DNA of 64,000 nucleotides from Lamellibrachia satsuma. Lineage: Eukaryota; Annelida; Polychaeta; Sabellida; Siboglinidae. The DNA is taken from positions 1,574,001 to 1,638,000 of the forward strand of contig BSQZ01000006.1 of NCBI GenBank assembly GCA_033239005.1, given 5' to 3'. Positions within the stretch are counted from its first letter, which is position 1, and each line of letters opens with the position of its first letter. Below the pieces are notes generated by a model, which was not told the DNA's origin, did no database searches, and saw only the letters and a program-made list of their open reading frames with translations. Positions 46,201 through 58,290 of the stretch are shown here, piece by piece. The position numbers and the translations under genes are program-made.

Positions 46201-49200
46201 TTCCCTCTCTATCTTCAGGTCTGTCTCCAGGGCTGACCTGGCAATGTCAAGAGCAAGGGCTTTAGTCGACCCATAACAAACAATAGCACCAATTGCATGC
46301 ACATGCATGCACACACGTGTGCACGCACACACATGCACACACACCCGCACAGACAGACACACACAAACACATGCACACACACACAAACATGCACACACTC
46401 ATTCATACATGCATGCATGCACTCACACACACTCACACACATAACCATGACGATTTTATACAATCACAAAACACACATATTTATGTTTATATTCGTATGT
46501 AAAGTGTAGTAGGAATATTTCAACTAAGACAAAAGTATTAATTATCGGTCATTATCATAGGAGGCATCCTGTTTTAATATCCACTTATTTACTTAATTTT
46601 TCATTATTGCACTTCAAATAAAACTTTAATATATGTAATTTAATATTAAGGAATATTTATGAAGTAGATTTAGGGACAGTAAATGAAAATAAAAATTATG
46701 TGTGTCATTCCTGTTTACATCAAGCATGGACTGCTGTGGAGTACATGTTGTATTGTTTACATCAAGCATGGACTGCTGTGGAGTACATGTTGTATTGTTT
46801 ACATCAAGCATGGACTGCTGTGGAGTACATGTTGTATTGTTTACATCAAGCATGGACTGCTGTGGAGTACATGTTGCATTGTTTACATCAAGCATGGACT
46901 GCTGTGGAGTACATGCTGCATTGTTTACATCAAGCATGGACTGCTGTGGAGTACATGCTGTATTGTTTACATCAAGCATGGACTGCTGTGGAGTACATGT
47001 TGTATTGTTTACATCAAGCATGGCCTGCTGTGGAGTACATGTTGTATTGTTTACATCAAGCATGGACTGCTGTGGAGTACATGCTGTATTGTTTACATCA
47101 AGCATGGACTGCTGTGGAGTACATGCTGTATTGTTTACATCAAGCACGGACTGCTGTGGAGTACATGCTGTATTGTTTACATCAAGCACGGACTGCTGTG
47201 GAGTACATGCTGTATTGTTTACATCAAGCACGGACTGCTGTGGAGTACATGCTGTATTGTTTACATCAAGCATGGACTGCTGTGGAGTACATGCTGTATT
47301 GTTTACATCAAGCATGGACTGCTGTGGAGTACATGTTGTATTGTTTACATCAAGCATGGACTGCTGTGGAGTACATGTTGTATTGTTTACATCAAGCATG
47401 GACTGCTGTGGAGTACATGCTGTATTGTTTACATCAAGCATGGACTGCTGTGGAGTACATGCTGTATTGTTTACATCAAGCATGGCCTGCTGTGGAGTAC
47501 ATGTTGTATTGTTTACATCAAGCATGGCCTGCTGTGGAGTACATGTTGTATTGTTTATATCAAGCACGGATTGCTGTGGAGTTCATGGTGTATTGTTTAC
47601 ATCAAGCATGGCCTGCTGTGGAGTACATGTTGTATTGTTTATATCAAGCACGGATTGCTGTGGAGTTCATGGTGTATTGTTTACATCAAGCATGGCCTGC
47701 TGTGGAGTACATGTTGTATTGTTTATATCAAGCACGGATTGCTGTGGAGTTCATGGTGTATTGTTTACATCAAGCATGGCCTGCTGTGGAGTACATGTTG
47801 TATTGTTTATATCAAGCACGGATTGCTGTGGAGTTCATGTTGTATCGTTTACATCAAGCATGGCCTGCTGTGGAGTACATGTTGTATTGTTTATATCAAG
47901 CACGGATTGCTGTGGAGTACATTTGCTGACTTATATTTCTATGGGTTACGTTTCAACTAACAGCCAGACCAAGATATTCTTAGAAATGAAAAACACCTAA
48001 AAGAATGTGATTTTACTAGAACACTAGAGACAAGGAGATTAAGAAGAGATCAAATATATGTATTTAAGATATACAATGGTTATATAAATACGTTTTCTGA
48101 TAAGGATGCACTAGATACCACTATCATACTATGAATATGATCTTATTAAGTAAGTTATACAATACATATTTACATCAATAAAGCCTTCTGTCCTGTTAAA
48201 CAGTTGAGAATTGAGGTTCCATAGGCAATATAAACAAACAAAAAGGTAAAATCAAACTTAATTATATGGAGCTTGTCAGTCAGAATACACAAATATCAAC
48301 AACTTTCTGAATCATAGGTTTTATTTCTCTTCAGATATATTGGCGACCACCAGTGAATCTCAACAGACTCCTATATGAAGCAAGAGTCACAGTGAATCAT
48401 CTTCCTCTGTAACAGTGACTTGCTTCAAGTTCGCATTTCCACACAAATGTCTGTACATATATGACACAATTAAACCTGCTCACATTTCCAGTTACATTTC
48501 AGTTTTTTTGGACAACTAACTGTTGAGATACAAGTTCTGCAGAAAACCCATACATTTCAGTTCAACAACTAATGTTGAGAAACAAGTTCCACTGACAACC
48601 CATACATTTAAGTTGTTCAACAGTTAATGTTGTAGTTCCATTGACAACCCATACATTTCCATTGTTCAACAACTAATGTTGAGATACAAGTTCCACTGAC
48701 AACCCATACATTTCAGTTGTTCAACAACTAATGTTGAAATACAAGTTCCACTGACAACCCATACATTTCAGTTGTTCAACAACTAATGTTGAGATGCAAG
48801 TTCAACTGACAACCCATACATTTCCATTGTTCAACAACTAATGCTGATATACAAGTTCAACTGACAACCCATACATTTCAGATGTTCAACACATAATTTT
48901 GAGATACAAGTTCAACTGACAATCCATACATTTCAGTTGTTCAACAGTTAATGTTGAGATACAAGTTCAACTGACAACCCATACATTTCCATTGTTCAAT
49001 AAGTAATGTTGAGATACAAGTTCAACTGACAACCCATACATTTATGTTGTTCAACAAATAATTTGGAGATACAAGTTCAACTGACAACCCATACATTTCA
49101 TTTGTTCAACAGTTAATGTTGAGAAACAAGTTCCACTGACAACCCATACATTTCAGTTGTTCAACAGTTAATGTTGAGACAAAAGTTCCACTGAGAACCC

Positions 49201-52200
49201 ATACATTTCAGTTGTTCAACAACTAATGTTGAGATACAAGTTCCACTGACAACCCATGCATTTCACTTGGTCAACAACTAATGTTAAGATACAAGTTCCA
49301 CTGACAACCCATACATTTCAGTTGTTCAACAGTTAATGTTGAGAAACAAGTTCCACTGACAACCCATACATTTCAGTTGTTCAACAGTTAATGTTGAGAT
49401 ACAAGTTCCACTGAGAACCCATACATTTCAGTTGTTCAACAACTAATGTTGAGGTGCAAGTTCCACTGACAACCCATGCATATCACTTGGTTAACAACTA
49501 ATATTAAGATACAAGTTCCATTGACAACCCATACATTTCTGTTGTTCAACAACTAATGTTGAGATACAATTCCACAGACAAACCATACATTTCAGGTTTT
49601 GAAATGTTAATGTTGAGATACAAGTTCCATTGACAATCCATACATTTCAATTGTTCAACAGTTAATGTTGAGATACAAGTTCGCAGATATACTAATGCAC
49701 GAGAAAAGCCACACTGATGCCAAGAATATATAGTTTATCAATTGCACATTAAACAATAAAAAAATATACCTTAAATGTGATAAAAGCTCTTTATCTACTG
49801 GACATTTTTTAAACCTGTTTTTGTATAGACATTACATAGGACAATTAAATGTAACAACTTCAGACAGGCAACAGTAACATTAGTAGCAACATTGAGACAC
49901 AACTCTAATGTCTCAACTCCGTGAACATTCAGTGAACACTCGGTGAACATTCAGTGAACCCTCAGTGAACATTCAGTGAACACTCAGTGAACATTCAGTT
50001 AAATTAATTTTAGGGCCTACTTTTGTAACTGTAAGCATGCTACGACCTCCATCTTACAGGAAGCATCCTATGACCTCCATCTTACAGGAAGCAGTGTTTC
50101 ATGCATTATAATAGTTTCTAAGTCAAATCAATCTACTGGGATACTAACAAATAAAAACCTAATATTTTAACTAAGATTACTATCTTTGTACATGAATGAA
50201 GCTGTTGAGGGATAACAAGTGACATCACAGAAATTGGTAGTTTTTTGAAAAATTAAACTCTTTAAAGGTAATCTATGATTTTCATTGGTGAATTGACTGA
50301 CAGGCTTTCAGAACATTGTGACACGTAATTTATTAGCATTTATAACATCTCTGATGTTAAAAAATACACGATTTGGTGATAAAATAAATATGTCCGTTTT
50401 ACGATATGTGACTATGCTTAGAGATTGATGTCTGCCAATAAAAAACGGACCAATAAATCAGAATGTTTTTCGTCGGTTGTTTTGTTGGTCGGTCAAACTC
50501 CCATTTTATACCAGTTCTGACAGTAAACGTACTGCAGCAATAAGTAAACGTACTGCAGCAATAAGTAAACGTACTGCAGCAATAAGTAAACGTACTGCAG
50601 CAATAAGTAAACATACTGCAGCAATAAGGATTAAAACATGAATTATAACATTCTTATGTTAGAATAACTCTGAGATTAAAAAAAAAATTAAGAGGTTTGG
50701 GACATTTTAATTATATGAAACTCTAACTAGCTCCATTGACCTCAGTTACACAATGAAATCATTGTACAATCCCTTCAATAAGAAACTTGGGAATACCAGT
50801 TTTCCAGTGCAGCAGCGGTGGCAGTGGTGGCAGCGGTGGCAATGGTGGCAGCGGTGGCAGCGGTGGCAGCGGTGGCAGTGGTGGCAGTGGTGGCAGTGGT
50901 GGCAGTGGTGGCAGCGGTGGCAGCGGTGGCAGCGGTGGCAGCGGTGGCAGCGGTGGCAGTGGTGGCAGCGGTGGCAGTGGTGGCAGCGGTGGCAGTGGTG
51001 GCAGTGGTGGCAGTGGTGGCAGCGGTGGCAGCGGTGGCAGTGGTGGCAGTGGTGGCAGTGGTGGCAGCGGTGGCAGTGGTGGCAGTGGTGGCAGCGGTGG
51101 CAGCGGTGGCAGTGGTGGCAGCGGTGGCAGCGGTGGCAGTGGTGGCAGCGGTGGCAGTGGTGGCAGCGGTGGCAGTGGTGGCAGTGGTGGCAGCAATGAT
51201 ACATTTGATTCTTCTGAAGCTATGGATTCATAAGGACAAGTCAAAGGCTTGATGCAAGTTTTGTGACTATGTCCATTGTCTCACAGAGATAATGGAATCT
51301 TTGATGATGGTTCTAGCTTGTAACCGCAACTGTTCCGCTGAGTACAATGTAAAATTTGTAGGCGTCAAGTAGCCATCTTTGTCAATCTGCAAGAACAGCA
51401 GGAAACAGAAAGTGAATAACAAAAGCAGTCAGTGTAACTGCTCTATATGAAGGCACCATGGGAGTCTGGCTGGGCACAAGAATAAAGATAATGATATCAT
51501 CTTCACATAAACAATGTGGGCGTGACTGAAGCAGGAATATCCCACAGGAAATACCCTCCTTGTTGGACACATGTAGATGAGGTTGAATGATTGACGATCA
51601 CAAGGGAAAGCTACACGCCAAAGCAGAATACAAAACTGACAAAGTTTGTGGCCACATGCAAGAAAGAGAATCACAACATCTAGAGAACTGCATGCAAAAA
51701 TAAATTTTACCCTATGCAAAACATGTGATTTTATTTCTGTGAAAAGTATTTTGTATATTTTTTGTAAAAGTGAAACACAAAAGAGTGAAAGAAATTGCGT
51801 GTAGTACTTACAGTAACATTGCTATCCAAGTGTTTCCTATCACAGTATATTGCCATCACTTGTATGTTCGGCCATGTGATACTACCAGTAGTAATACTAG
51901 TAATACTAAAATCATACGAAGCTACCACAATCGTCTACTGCATTTGCCAAAACAGTGGTACCGTGATATTCACAGTTTGTTTCCTATCCTTCATAGCTAC
52001 TATCATCGCATCTTTTGTATAGTCCTGTTTTTCACAGAAAGCACATGATGCAATTGATGAATTTCACCCCACCCCCACAAAATTCAACATCCATAGCTGA
52101 GATATAATTTATATTTATTTCCTACACAATGTCTTGCAAAACCAACTAATTATATTTCTTGTTTTCTTTGATGGTGTCATCAGGATCAGGTACATGAGCT

Positions 52201-52809
52201 CATTGGGTGGCAATATCATATTGTCATGCAGTGATCAAAATTACTGCCATATTGTTGCATATCGGCAATTTAGTTTTCTCAATTTTGCCTGATACTGCCA
52301 ATACATCACCTCCATACAGCTTAGTGGTCTCCTTGGTCACATAACAGTCAGATAACATCAAGTTTATCCACTCGCCCATTGATGTATACCAAATATGTCT
52401 GTGATCTCAGTGGACTTAGGACTTGCTTATTTTTGTGTTTATTTTATGTTGTCAAAGTTTATTTTTGTTCAGGTGGATTCTGCTTGTTAAATTGTTGCAA
52501 ACATTCATCATTGTTCTAGCTTGTTATATCATCAGTGTGCATGCATAACAGACTACACACAGCACAGCCTTGTGTTCATATTAAGTGACAGCATATTCAC
52601 TGCCTACTATATATACACATCACATGACACACACACTACACAGCAGGTAACACACTTGCTGTCTATAACTTTATATACTACACAACATAACACACTACAC
52701 ATGACACACACACTATGCACATACACACTACACACACACTATACACCAGTCAACATTCATTTGCTTGCCATGTTTACACATATTACACATCAGCCAACAC
52801 ACCCACTGT

Positions 52810-52872
<63 letters not shown>

Positions 52873-54305
52873 ACGCTTACACATCTCACTACACACTGGC
52901 CAACACACTCACCGCTTGGTGTCTTTGTCTATAAGTTGCTGTCCCAGTTTTCGACTTGTTTCCTCGGCGGCCAACTTATCTGAGTACCACTGCTTAAGTC
53001 TGGTGATGAGGTGGACAGACAGGGGGCAGCACAGTGCGATGAGCGGCAGCCATGCAAGAGATACAGAGAACAGAAGCCTTGATAAAACATACGAGTGGCT
53101 CATGTGCGAGAGAGGACCCAGTGAGAACTAAATCTAAACATACACGCCCTACGCCATCATTGCTCAGTGACCTGCCCCACACGTACATCTGTACTGTTCC
53201 AGACAAAGGCTATTGTGATGCGTTCTGTTTTGGGCCATTTTGCGTATGGAAAGGCAAGGCGTTTTTACCCCATCGTAAGTGAAAATGTTGTAAATAGTTA
53301 TATGTGGCACACCATTATGACATGATCATAAACTACACCATTATGACCAGACTCTGAACACTTTTATTTTGTGATTCTAAACAAAACTACTTATGACAGG
53401 AATCTAATTGACACCATTATAGCATAATTCTAAATGACACCATTACGACATGACTCTAAACCTCTAAGCAACACCATTACGACATGACTCTAAACCTCTA
53501 AGCAACACCATTATGACATTAGTCCAAATAACATCATTAACATGATTATATCAATATCATTATGAAATTATTCTTAACAACACCATCATGACATATGTAA
53601 TTCTAAACAGAGTAAAAGTATCACTACTTAGCCACACTCATCAAACAATATAACATATTTTCTAACTTTTATTCAACATAAAAAAATTCCATCATTTATT
53701 AAATACAAGACTTATTATGACTGGAAAATTTGTTTAGAGGCTGTCACATTTTCAAAGGAGCTGATTTCACCATGATGTGATGAAAGTAGGATACTTGATG
53801 CTTACTGATACGTATGATTATATGAAAATATGAAACTTATTATATCATGTCTAAACTTGCCTTGTAATTTATTTTTGGCAATCATAAGATCGAATAATAG
53901 CAAGTGTTGACTGTGGCAGAGACCGTGAAGGCATAAGCAGGACACAGAATATGAAATAAATAAATACACAGACACAGTGACAAATGTAGCAATGGCTGGA
54001 GAATGGGGTAAGACTTGGGGTGGTGGCATAGCAGGGTGGCTCATCTGGGAGGGAGGGGGTAAACATGTATTGCTGAGGTAATCCCAGGTTCAGTTCGGAT
54101 AGGTTTGCCAGACTCCACATGTGGATTTCACATAGAAATGCCATACAGGTAGCTGTATACAATACCAATATGTTTCCAATACGTGCGTACATATGCACAT
54201 AAAATTAATGTCTATTGAATACATAATAATTTTACTGAGATATAAATACAATGCATGCATAGCTTCACATATGCACACCTGCATGCGCGCGCACGCATGC
54301 ACGCA

Positions 54306-54337
<32 letters not shown>

Positions 54338-54519
54338 TTCATATATGCATGCAAAGACCCATATATTAATATGCCATCAAAATCTGAGTTTCACTGAGAT
54401 GTTGACACAGTTCCCACTCACCTTTCCTCCATCTCTGTTATGGCTGCAGCCATCTGGTTCGTCTTGTCTTCTAACTTTGTTACGAGGTCTGTCTTGTGTT
54501 GTAGTGTCCCCCCGCAGGC
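42017..54519 (-). CDS. RUFY: RUFY1/2-type protein: C-terminal coiled coil and FYVE domain (6 exons)
   Basis: Minus-strand exons: 54519-54422, 52999-52913, 46237-46108, 45218-45124, 43262-43136, 42154-42017 (TAG). All junctions are GT-AG and the phases (2, 2, 0, 2, 0) agree, giving 224 residues. The first four exons are heptad-rich coiled coil ([64 protein letters not shown]). The last two form a FYVE zinc finger with all landmarks: WTED (WxxD), CRQC, RRKHHCRSCG, CNDC and RVCDAC. FYVE fingers bind phosphatidylinositol 3-phosphate; RUFY proteins act as Rab/Arl effectors on endosomes. [15 protein letters not shown] and the short tail after the last Cys pair match RUFY1/2 rather than EEA1. The N-terminal RUN domain should lie at higher coordinates, but I found no such exon up to 64000. 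Confidence 0.92.
43970..44195 (+). repeat. 45-bp tandem repeat (about 3 copies)
   Basis: Units contain ATGCCCCTGTGGGAAG and GTATATTTAGT(A/G)GGAGT. They lie in a RUFY intron. Confidence 0.85.
44200..45100. other. Intronic stretch without recognised features
   Basis: It lies within the RUFY intron 43262-45124. AT-rich; nothing identifiable. Confidence 0.5.
45643..45816. mobile_element. Small pogo-like MITE
   Basis: It starts CAGTGGAACCTCATTAATCC and ends, inverted, CACTGAAACTTTGGTAATCC, about 175 bp long. It lies in a RUFY intron. CAGT-type ends with AATCC suggest the pogo group; tentative. Confidence 0.5.
45860..46095 (+). mobile_element. RTE-type LINE 3' remnant in RUFY intron
   Basis: Broken plus-strand frames read [25 protein letters not shown] and [20 protein letters not shown], the C-terminal tail of an RTE-group reverse transcriptase. 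It is antisense to RUFY. The same tail lies at 16.5 kb. Confidence 0.7.
46280..46445 (+). repeat. CA-rich low-complexity run
   Basis: Alternating ACAC, ATGC and GCAC units directly upstream (on the minus strand) of the RUFY exon at 46108-46237. Confidence 0.9.
46712..47922 (+). repeat. 42-bp minisatellite, about 29 units, part with an 84-bp higher-order unit
   Basis: The unit is TACATCAAGCATGGACTGCT then GTGGAGTACATGTTGTATTG plus TT. Because 42 is a multiple of three, four reading frames stay open for 300-430 codons; these are artefacts. From about 47556 on, a variant unit (TATATCAAGCACGGATTGCT) alternates strictly with the standard one. Confidence 0.97.
47985..48200 (+). mobile_element. CR1-like LINE scrap
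   Basis: Broken frames read [19 protein letters not shown] and [11 protein letters not shown], matching the C-terminal region of the 34.8-36.1 kb LINE, and an AATAAAGCC follows. It abuts the 42-bp array. Confidence 0.65.
48500..49690 (+). repeat. 55-bp minisatellite, about 21 units
   Basis: Diverged units of GTTCCACTGACAACCCATAC then ATTTCAGTTGTTCAACAACT and AATGTTGAGATACAA. In an intron of RUFY. Confidence 0.93.
49915..50000 (+). repeat. Short tandem repeat (GTGAACATTCA / GTGAACACTCA)
   Basis: Alternating near-11-bp units in the RUFY intron. Confidence 0.85.
50520..50630 (+). repeat. 21-bp tandem repeat, about 5 units
   Basis: Copies of AGTAAACGTACTGCAGCAAT plus A. Confidence 0.93.
50811..51193 (+). 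repeat. 9-bp minisatellite (GGTGGCAGC/T), about 42 units
   Basis: Near-perfect GGTGGCAGY repeat. All frames on both strands stay open (Gly-Gly-Ser in one), which is a property of the 9-bp period. It is intronic to RUFY and I do not regard it as coding. Confidence 0.97.
51285..51386 (-). other. Orphan exon-like segment in the large RUFY intron
   Basis: The minus strand has a strong acceptor (CTGTTCTTGCAG), 102 open bases ([20 protein letters not shown] then [14 protein letters not shown]), and a GTGAGA donor. It would be a phase 0-0 exon. It does not fit RUFY, whose intron here is phase 2; in that phase the segment has an early stop. I do not recognise the peptide. Confidence 0.25.
52812..52871 (+). 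repeat. (GT)n microsatellite
   Basis: 60 bp of GT repeat, about 40 bp from the donor of the RUFY exon at 52913-52999. It is preceded by a 200-bp ACAC-rich tract. Confidence 0.95.
53280..53620 (+). repeat. Degenerate tandem repeat (AACACCATTATGACAT type)
   Basis: About nine imperfect copies with a period near 32-40 bp, each carrying CACCATTA(C/T)GACAT-like words. In the RUFY intron 52999-54422. Confidence 0.75.
54278..54338 (+). repeat. (GCAC)n / (AC)n microsatellite
   Basis: A GCACGCAC run that changes into ACACAC, less than 90 bp from the RUFY exon at 54422. Confidence 0.93.
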
Positions 54520-54609
54520 CTGTCACAAGACACACACTAGCTGTCACACAACAACGCACACAGAATTAACACAAAAAGGTTTAGACAAGTTCTCATCCAG
54601 TGCTGTACA

Positions 54610-55710
54610 TCACCGCTCACCCGCTCTCTCACCACACACCCATGCTCACCCGCTCACCCGCACGCACACACCCATGCCCACCCATTCACTCGCATGCATA
54701 CACCCATGTTCACCCGCTCTCTCACCACACACCCATGCCCACCAGCTCACCTGCATGCACACACCCATGCCCGCCCGCTCACCCGCACGCACACACTCAT
54801 GCCTGCCCTCTCACCCACATGCACACACCCATACCCACCCGTTCACCCGCACGCACACACCCATGCCCACACGCTCACCCGCACCCATGCCCGCCCGCTC
54901 ACCCGCATGCACACACCCATGCCCGCCCACTCACCCGCACGCACACACCCATGCCCACCCGCTCACCCGCCCTCACACACCCATGCCCACCCGCTCACCC
55001 GCCCTCACACACCCATGCCCGCCCACTCACCTGCACGCACACACCCATGCCCACCCGCTCACCCGCCCTCACACACCCATGCCCACCCGCTCACCCGCCC
55101 TCACACACCCATGCCCACCCGCTCACCCGCCCTCACACACCCATGCCCGCCCGCTCACCTGCACGCACACACCCATGCCTGCCTGCTCACCTGCACGCAC
55201 ACACCCATGCCCACACTCACCCGCACCCATGCCCGCCCGCTCACCTGCACGCACACACCCATGCCCGCCCACTCACCTGCACGCACACATCCATGCCCAC
55301 ACTCACCCGCACCCATGCCCGCCCGCTCACCTGCACGCACACACCCATGCCCGCCCACTCACCCGCACGCACACATCCATGCCCACACTCACCCGCACCC
55401 ATGCCCGCCCGCTCACCTGCACGCACACACCCATGCCCGCCCACTCACCTGCACGCACACATCCATGCCCACACTCACCCGCACCCATGCCCGCCCGCTC
55501 ACCTGCACGCACACACCCATGCCCGCCCACTCACCCGCACGCACACATCCATGCCCACACTCACCCTGCACGCACACACCCATGCCCACACTCCCGCTCA
55601 CCTGCCCGCTCACCTGCACACACCCATGCCCGCCCGCTCACCTGCACGCACACACCCATGCCTGCCTGCTCACCTGCACGCACACACCCATGCCCACACG
55701 CACACATGCA
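54610..55710 (+). repeat. CACCCATGCCC minisatellite with an 86-bp higher-order unit
   Basis: Units of about 34 bp (CACACACCCATGCCCGCCCG then CTCACCTGCACG) fill 1.1 kb. From about 55155 to 55560 an 86-bp block repeats four to five times. Open His/Pro/Thr-rich frames of up to 430 codons are artefacts. It begins about 90 bp upstream of the RUFY exon at 54422-54519. Confidence 0.96.
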
Positions 55711-55719
55711 CAGTGATGG

Positions 55720-56450
55720 GGACTACAGAATATGACTCTAAGAAGTCAGGCAATGATTTCAACTTGTAACTAAAAAAATGTTTTATTTCAATAAAATTTT
55801 AATTAATGTTTTAGTTACACATTTTAGATATAGATAAGTTCTACCATTGCACAACAAATCAGTAACTACACACTGCATAAAGAACTACACTGCTGAAATC
55901 ATTCTTACACTTTTTTGTAACAACATTCACACTTCAATTTCTGGGCTGCAATTTAATGGAAAGATAGACAAATAAATATAAATCCTAAATGCACGGTTTA
56001 AATAAAATAGCTGTGTCAAAGTACACCTGCAGCTTGGCGTTTGGGGGCCAGTGTTCCTAGAAATAGATCTAGTGTTACTGACATCAATCTATTGTGATGT
56101 TGTGAGTCTTTCAGGGCATGGCAACATTTCAGAGGAAACATTAGCATAGTGCCTGAATAAGTTTATCAGATGCTACGTAAATACATATACATCAGCAATT
56201 AGAATGAATAACTTCCTAGCACAATGGAGATGGGTGTTCCTGCAGTCAATTTTACTGCCACACAATCCTTCTAGTGCCAGAAGCAATCACACTGTCATTA
56301 ATGCCTCATTCGTTCAAGCCTAATAAAAGCAGGAGGCATTAAAAAGATGATTAACTGCATTGCATCATTGTATTGGCCTCTGGTACAATTAAACACAGTT
56401 TGTAGGGTGCATCAACAAAAACAGTAAGCCAGTCTCCACGGTTACTTGCC
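55720..56450. other. Gene-free stretch
   Basis: AT-rich, no exon recognised. Earlier RUFY exons should lie on the minus strand somewhere beyond 54519, but none with a RUN-domain motif was found here. Confidence 0.5.
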
Positions 56451-56459
56451 ACTGTCAGC

Positions 56460-58290
56460 CGGTGAACAAAAGACTTAGCATTGCCAAGAAATGGACAGCA
56501 TTTGACACATACTGGTTTAAAGACTAAAGGCTGGTTCACATGAGCGATTGATCATCCAACTCGTGCCAAGAGCTGATGAAATGTCACGACAAGTACAATA
56601 CCCATTCATCAATAATATGGCACTAAATATTAAATCTGTTTTTTTGTGTTTATTTTATTGTGTCAATATAATCAACGCTGAAACTTTATTTGAATGCTTC
56701 ATATAAATTACTTTTATTTGTTGAGTTACATCTGTAGTCAATTTCATTGGTTACCCAGATCCCAGGTAACCAATCCTATTTGTCAAAATGGAAAGTATAC
56801 TTTGACTCCAGGTGCGATGTCAATTTGTGTTGCTGAAATTGGGGTTAGTCATAATTCCAGCGAATGTCGCCCAACAGATTATTTGACGCAGTGGACAATC
56901 AGCAACTGGCAGGTGTTGCACGCTTCATGACATTTCATCAAAGCTCTTGGTGTGAGTCGAAAGTAGCGCCTCGCATTGTCTAGCACACATAATTTTGTTG
57001 TGCTTTGTCATGGGATGCAATGAGTATCGCCCAATCAATTGCTCGCATGAACCAGCTGTTAGTATTACCACGAAATGGACAGCATTTGGTCTAAAGACTT
57101 TGTATTGTCTAGAAACGGACAGCATTTGCATACTGGTCTAAAGACTTATTATTGCTAAGATATGGACAGCATTCGATGCAAGCTGGTGTAATGATTTACA
57201 CTGTATTATTGTTTTAAAAAGGACAGCATATGATACAAACTGGTCTAAAGACAAAGTATATTGCCAAGGAATGGGCTGCATTCAGTACAAACTGGTCTAA
57301 AGACAAAGTATATTGCCAAGGAATGGGCTGCATTCAGTACAAACTGGTCTAAAGACAAAGTATATTGCCAAGAAATGGGCAGCATTCAGTACAAACTGGT
57401 CGAAAGACAAAGTATATTGCCAAGAAATGGGCAGCATTCAGTACAAACTGGTCTAAAGACAAAGTATTACCAAGAAATGGGCAGCATTCAATACAAACTG
57501 GTCTAAAGACAAAGTATATTGCCAAGAAAGGGGCAGCATTCGGTACAAACTGGTCTAAAGACAAAGTATATTGCCAAGAAAGGGGCAGCATTCAATACAA
57601 ACTGGTCTAAAGACAAAGTATATTGCCAAGAAAGGGGCAGCATTCAGTACAAACTGGTCTAAAGACAAAGTATATTGCCAAGAAATGGGCAGCATTCAAT
57701 ACAAACTGGTCTAAAGACAAAGTATATTGCCAAGAAAGGGGCAGCATTCAGTACAAACTGGTCTAAAGACAAAGTATATTGCCAAGAAAGGGGCAGCATT
57801 CAATACAAACTGGTCTAAAGACAAAGTATATTGCCAAGAAAGGGGCAGCATTCAGTACAAACTGGTCTAAACATGTAGTACTGCCACAGAATCAGCAGCA
57901 TTCTAAAGACTTAGCACTAAAGACTTAGCACTGCATAGAAATGGACAGCATTTGATGCACGCTGCTCTAAAGACTTAGCACTGCATAGAAATGGACAGCA
58001 TTTGATGCACGCTGCTCTAAAGACTTAGCAAACAATTTTGCACATGTTGAAGTTTCAAGATGTCCTTGAGAGCAATATTTTGATAAAGGGAATTGGGCAG
58101 CATTTAATGCAAACTGGTCTAAAACCTTATTGGCCAGAAATGGTATTGCTTAAAACTTGCAGTCTAAACCAGATAATGGGCAACGTCCAAAACAAGCATG
58201 ACTACAGCCTTAGTATGCCATACTGCTTCATTCTGCCCAAAAATAGTAAGCAGTTAATGCAGACTGAGCCAGCAACTTAGTATAGTCTAG
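56460..58290 (+). repeat. 52-bp minisatellite
   Basis: The regular core is at about 57235-57870: units of AAAGACAAAGTATATTGCCA then AGAAATGGGCAGCATTCAGT and ACAAACTGGTCT. The exact period is 52 (for example 57264 to 57316). Degenerate units extend to about 56460 on the left and 58290 on the right. A TIR element interrupts the left side. Confidence 0.93.
56531..57058. mobile_element. TIR element inserted into the 52-bp minisatellite
   Basis: The left end GGCTGGTTCACATGAGCGAT and the inverted right end AGCTGGTTCATGCGAGCAAT form imperfect TIRs around about 530 bp with no coding capacity. Minisatellite units lie on both sides. Confidence 0.65.

Noticed and set aside
46683..48000. Three plus-strand open frames of about 410-430 codons and one minus-strand frame of 313 codons
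   Set aside because: They are created by the 42-bp tandem repeat, whose period is a multiple of three, and have no domain or splice context.
50746..51252. Gly-Gly-Ser, Leu-Pro-Pro and Cys-His repeat proteins on both strands
   Set aside because: All come from the 9-bp GGTGGCAGY array; every frame is open.
51285..51386. Inclusion of the orphan segment as a normal RUFY exon
   Set aside because: The flanking RUFY exons join perfectly in phase 2 without it, and in that phase the segment has an early stop.
54440..55769. Long His/Pro/Thr-rich plus-strand frames (340-431 codons)
   Set aside because: Artefact of the CACCCATGCCC minisatellite; all three forward frames stay open, and one overlaps a real RUFY exon on the other strand.
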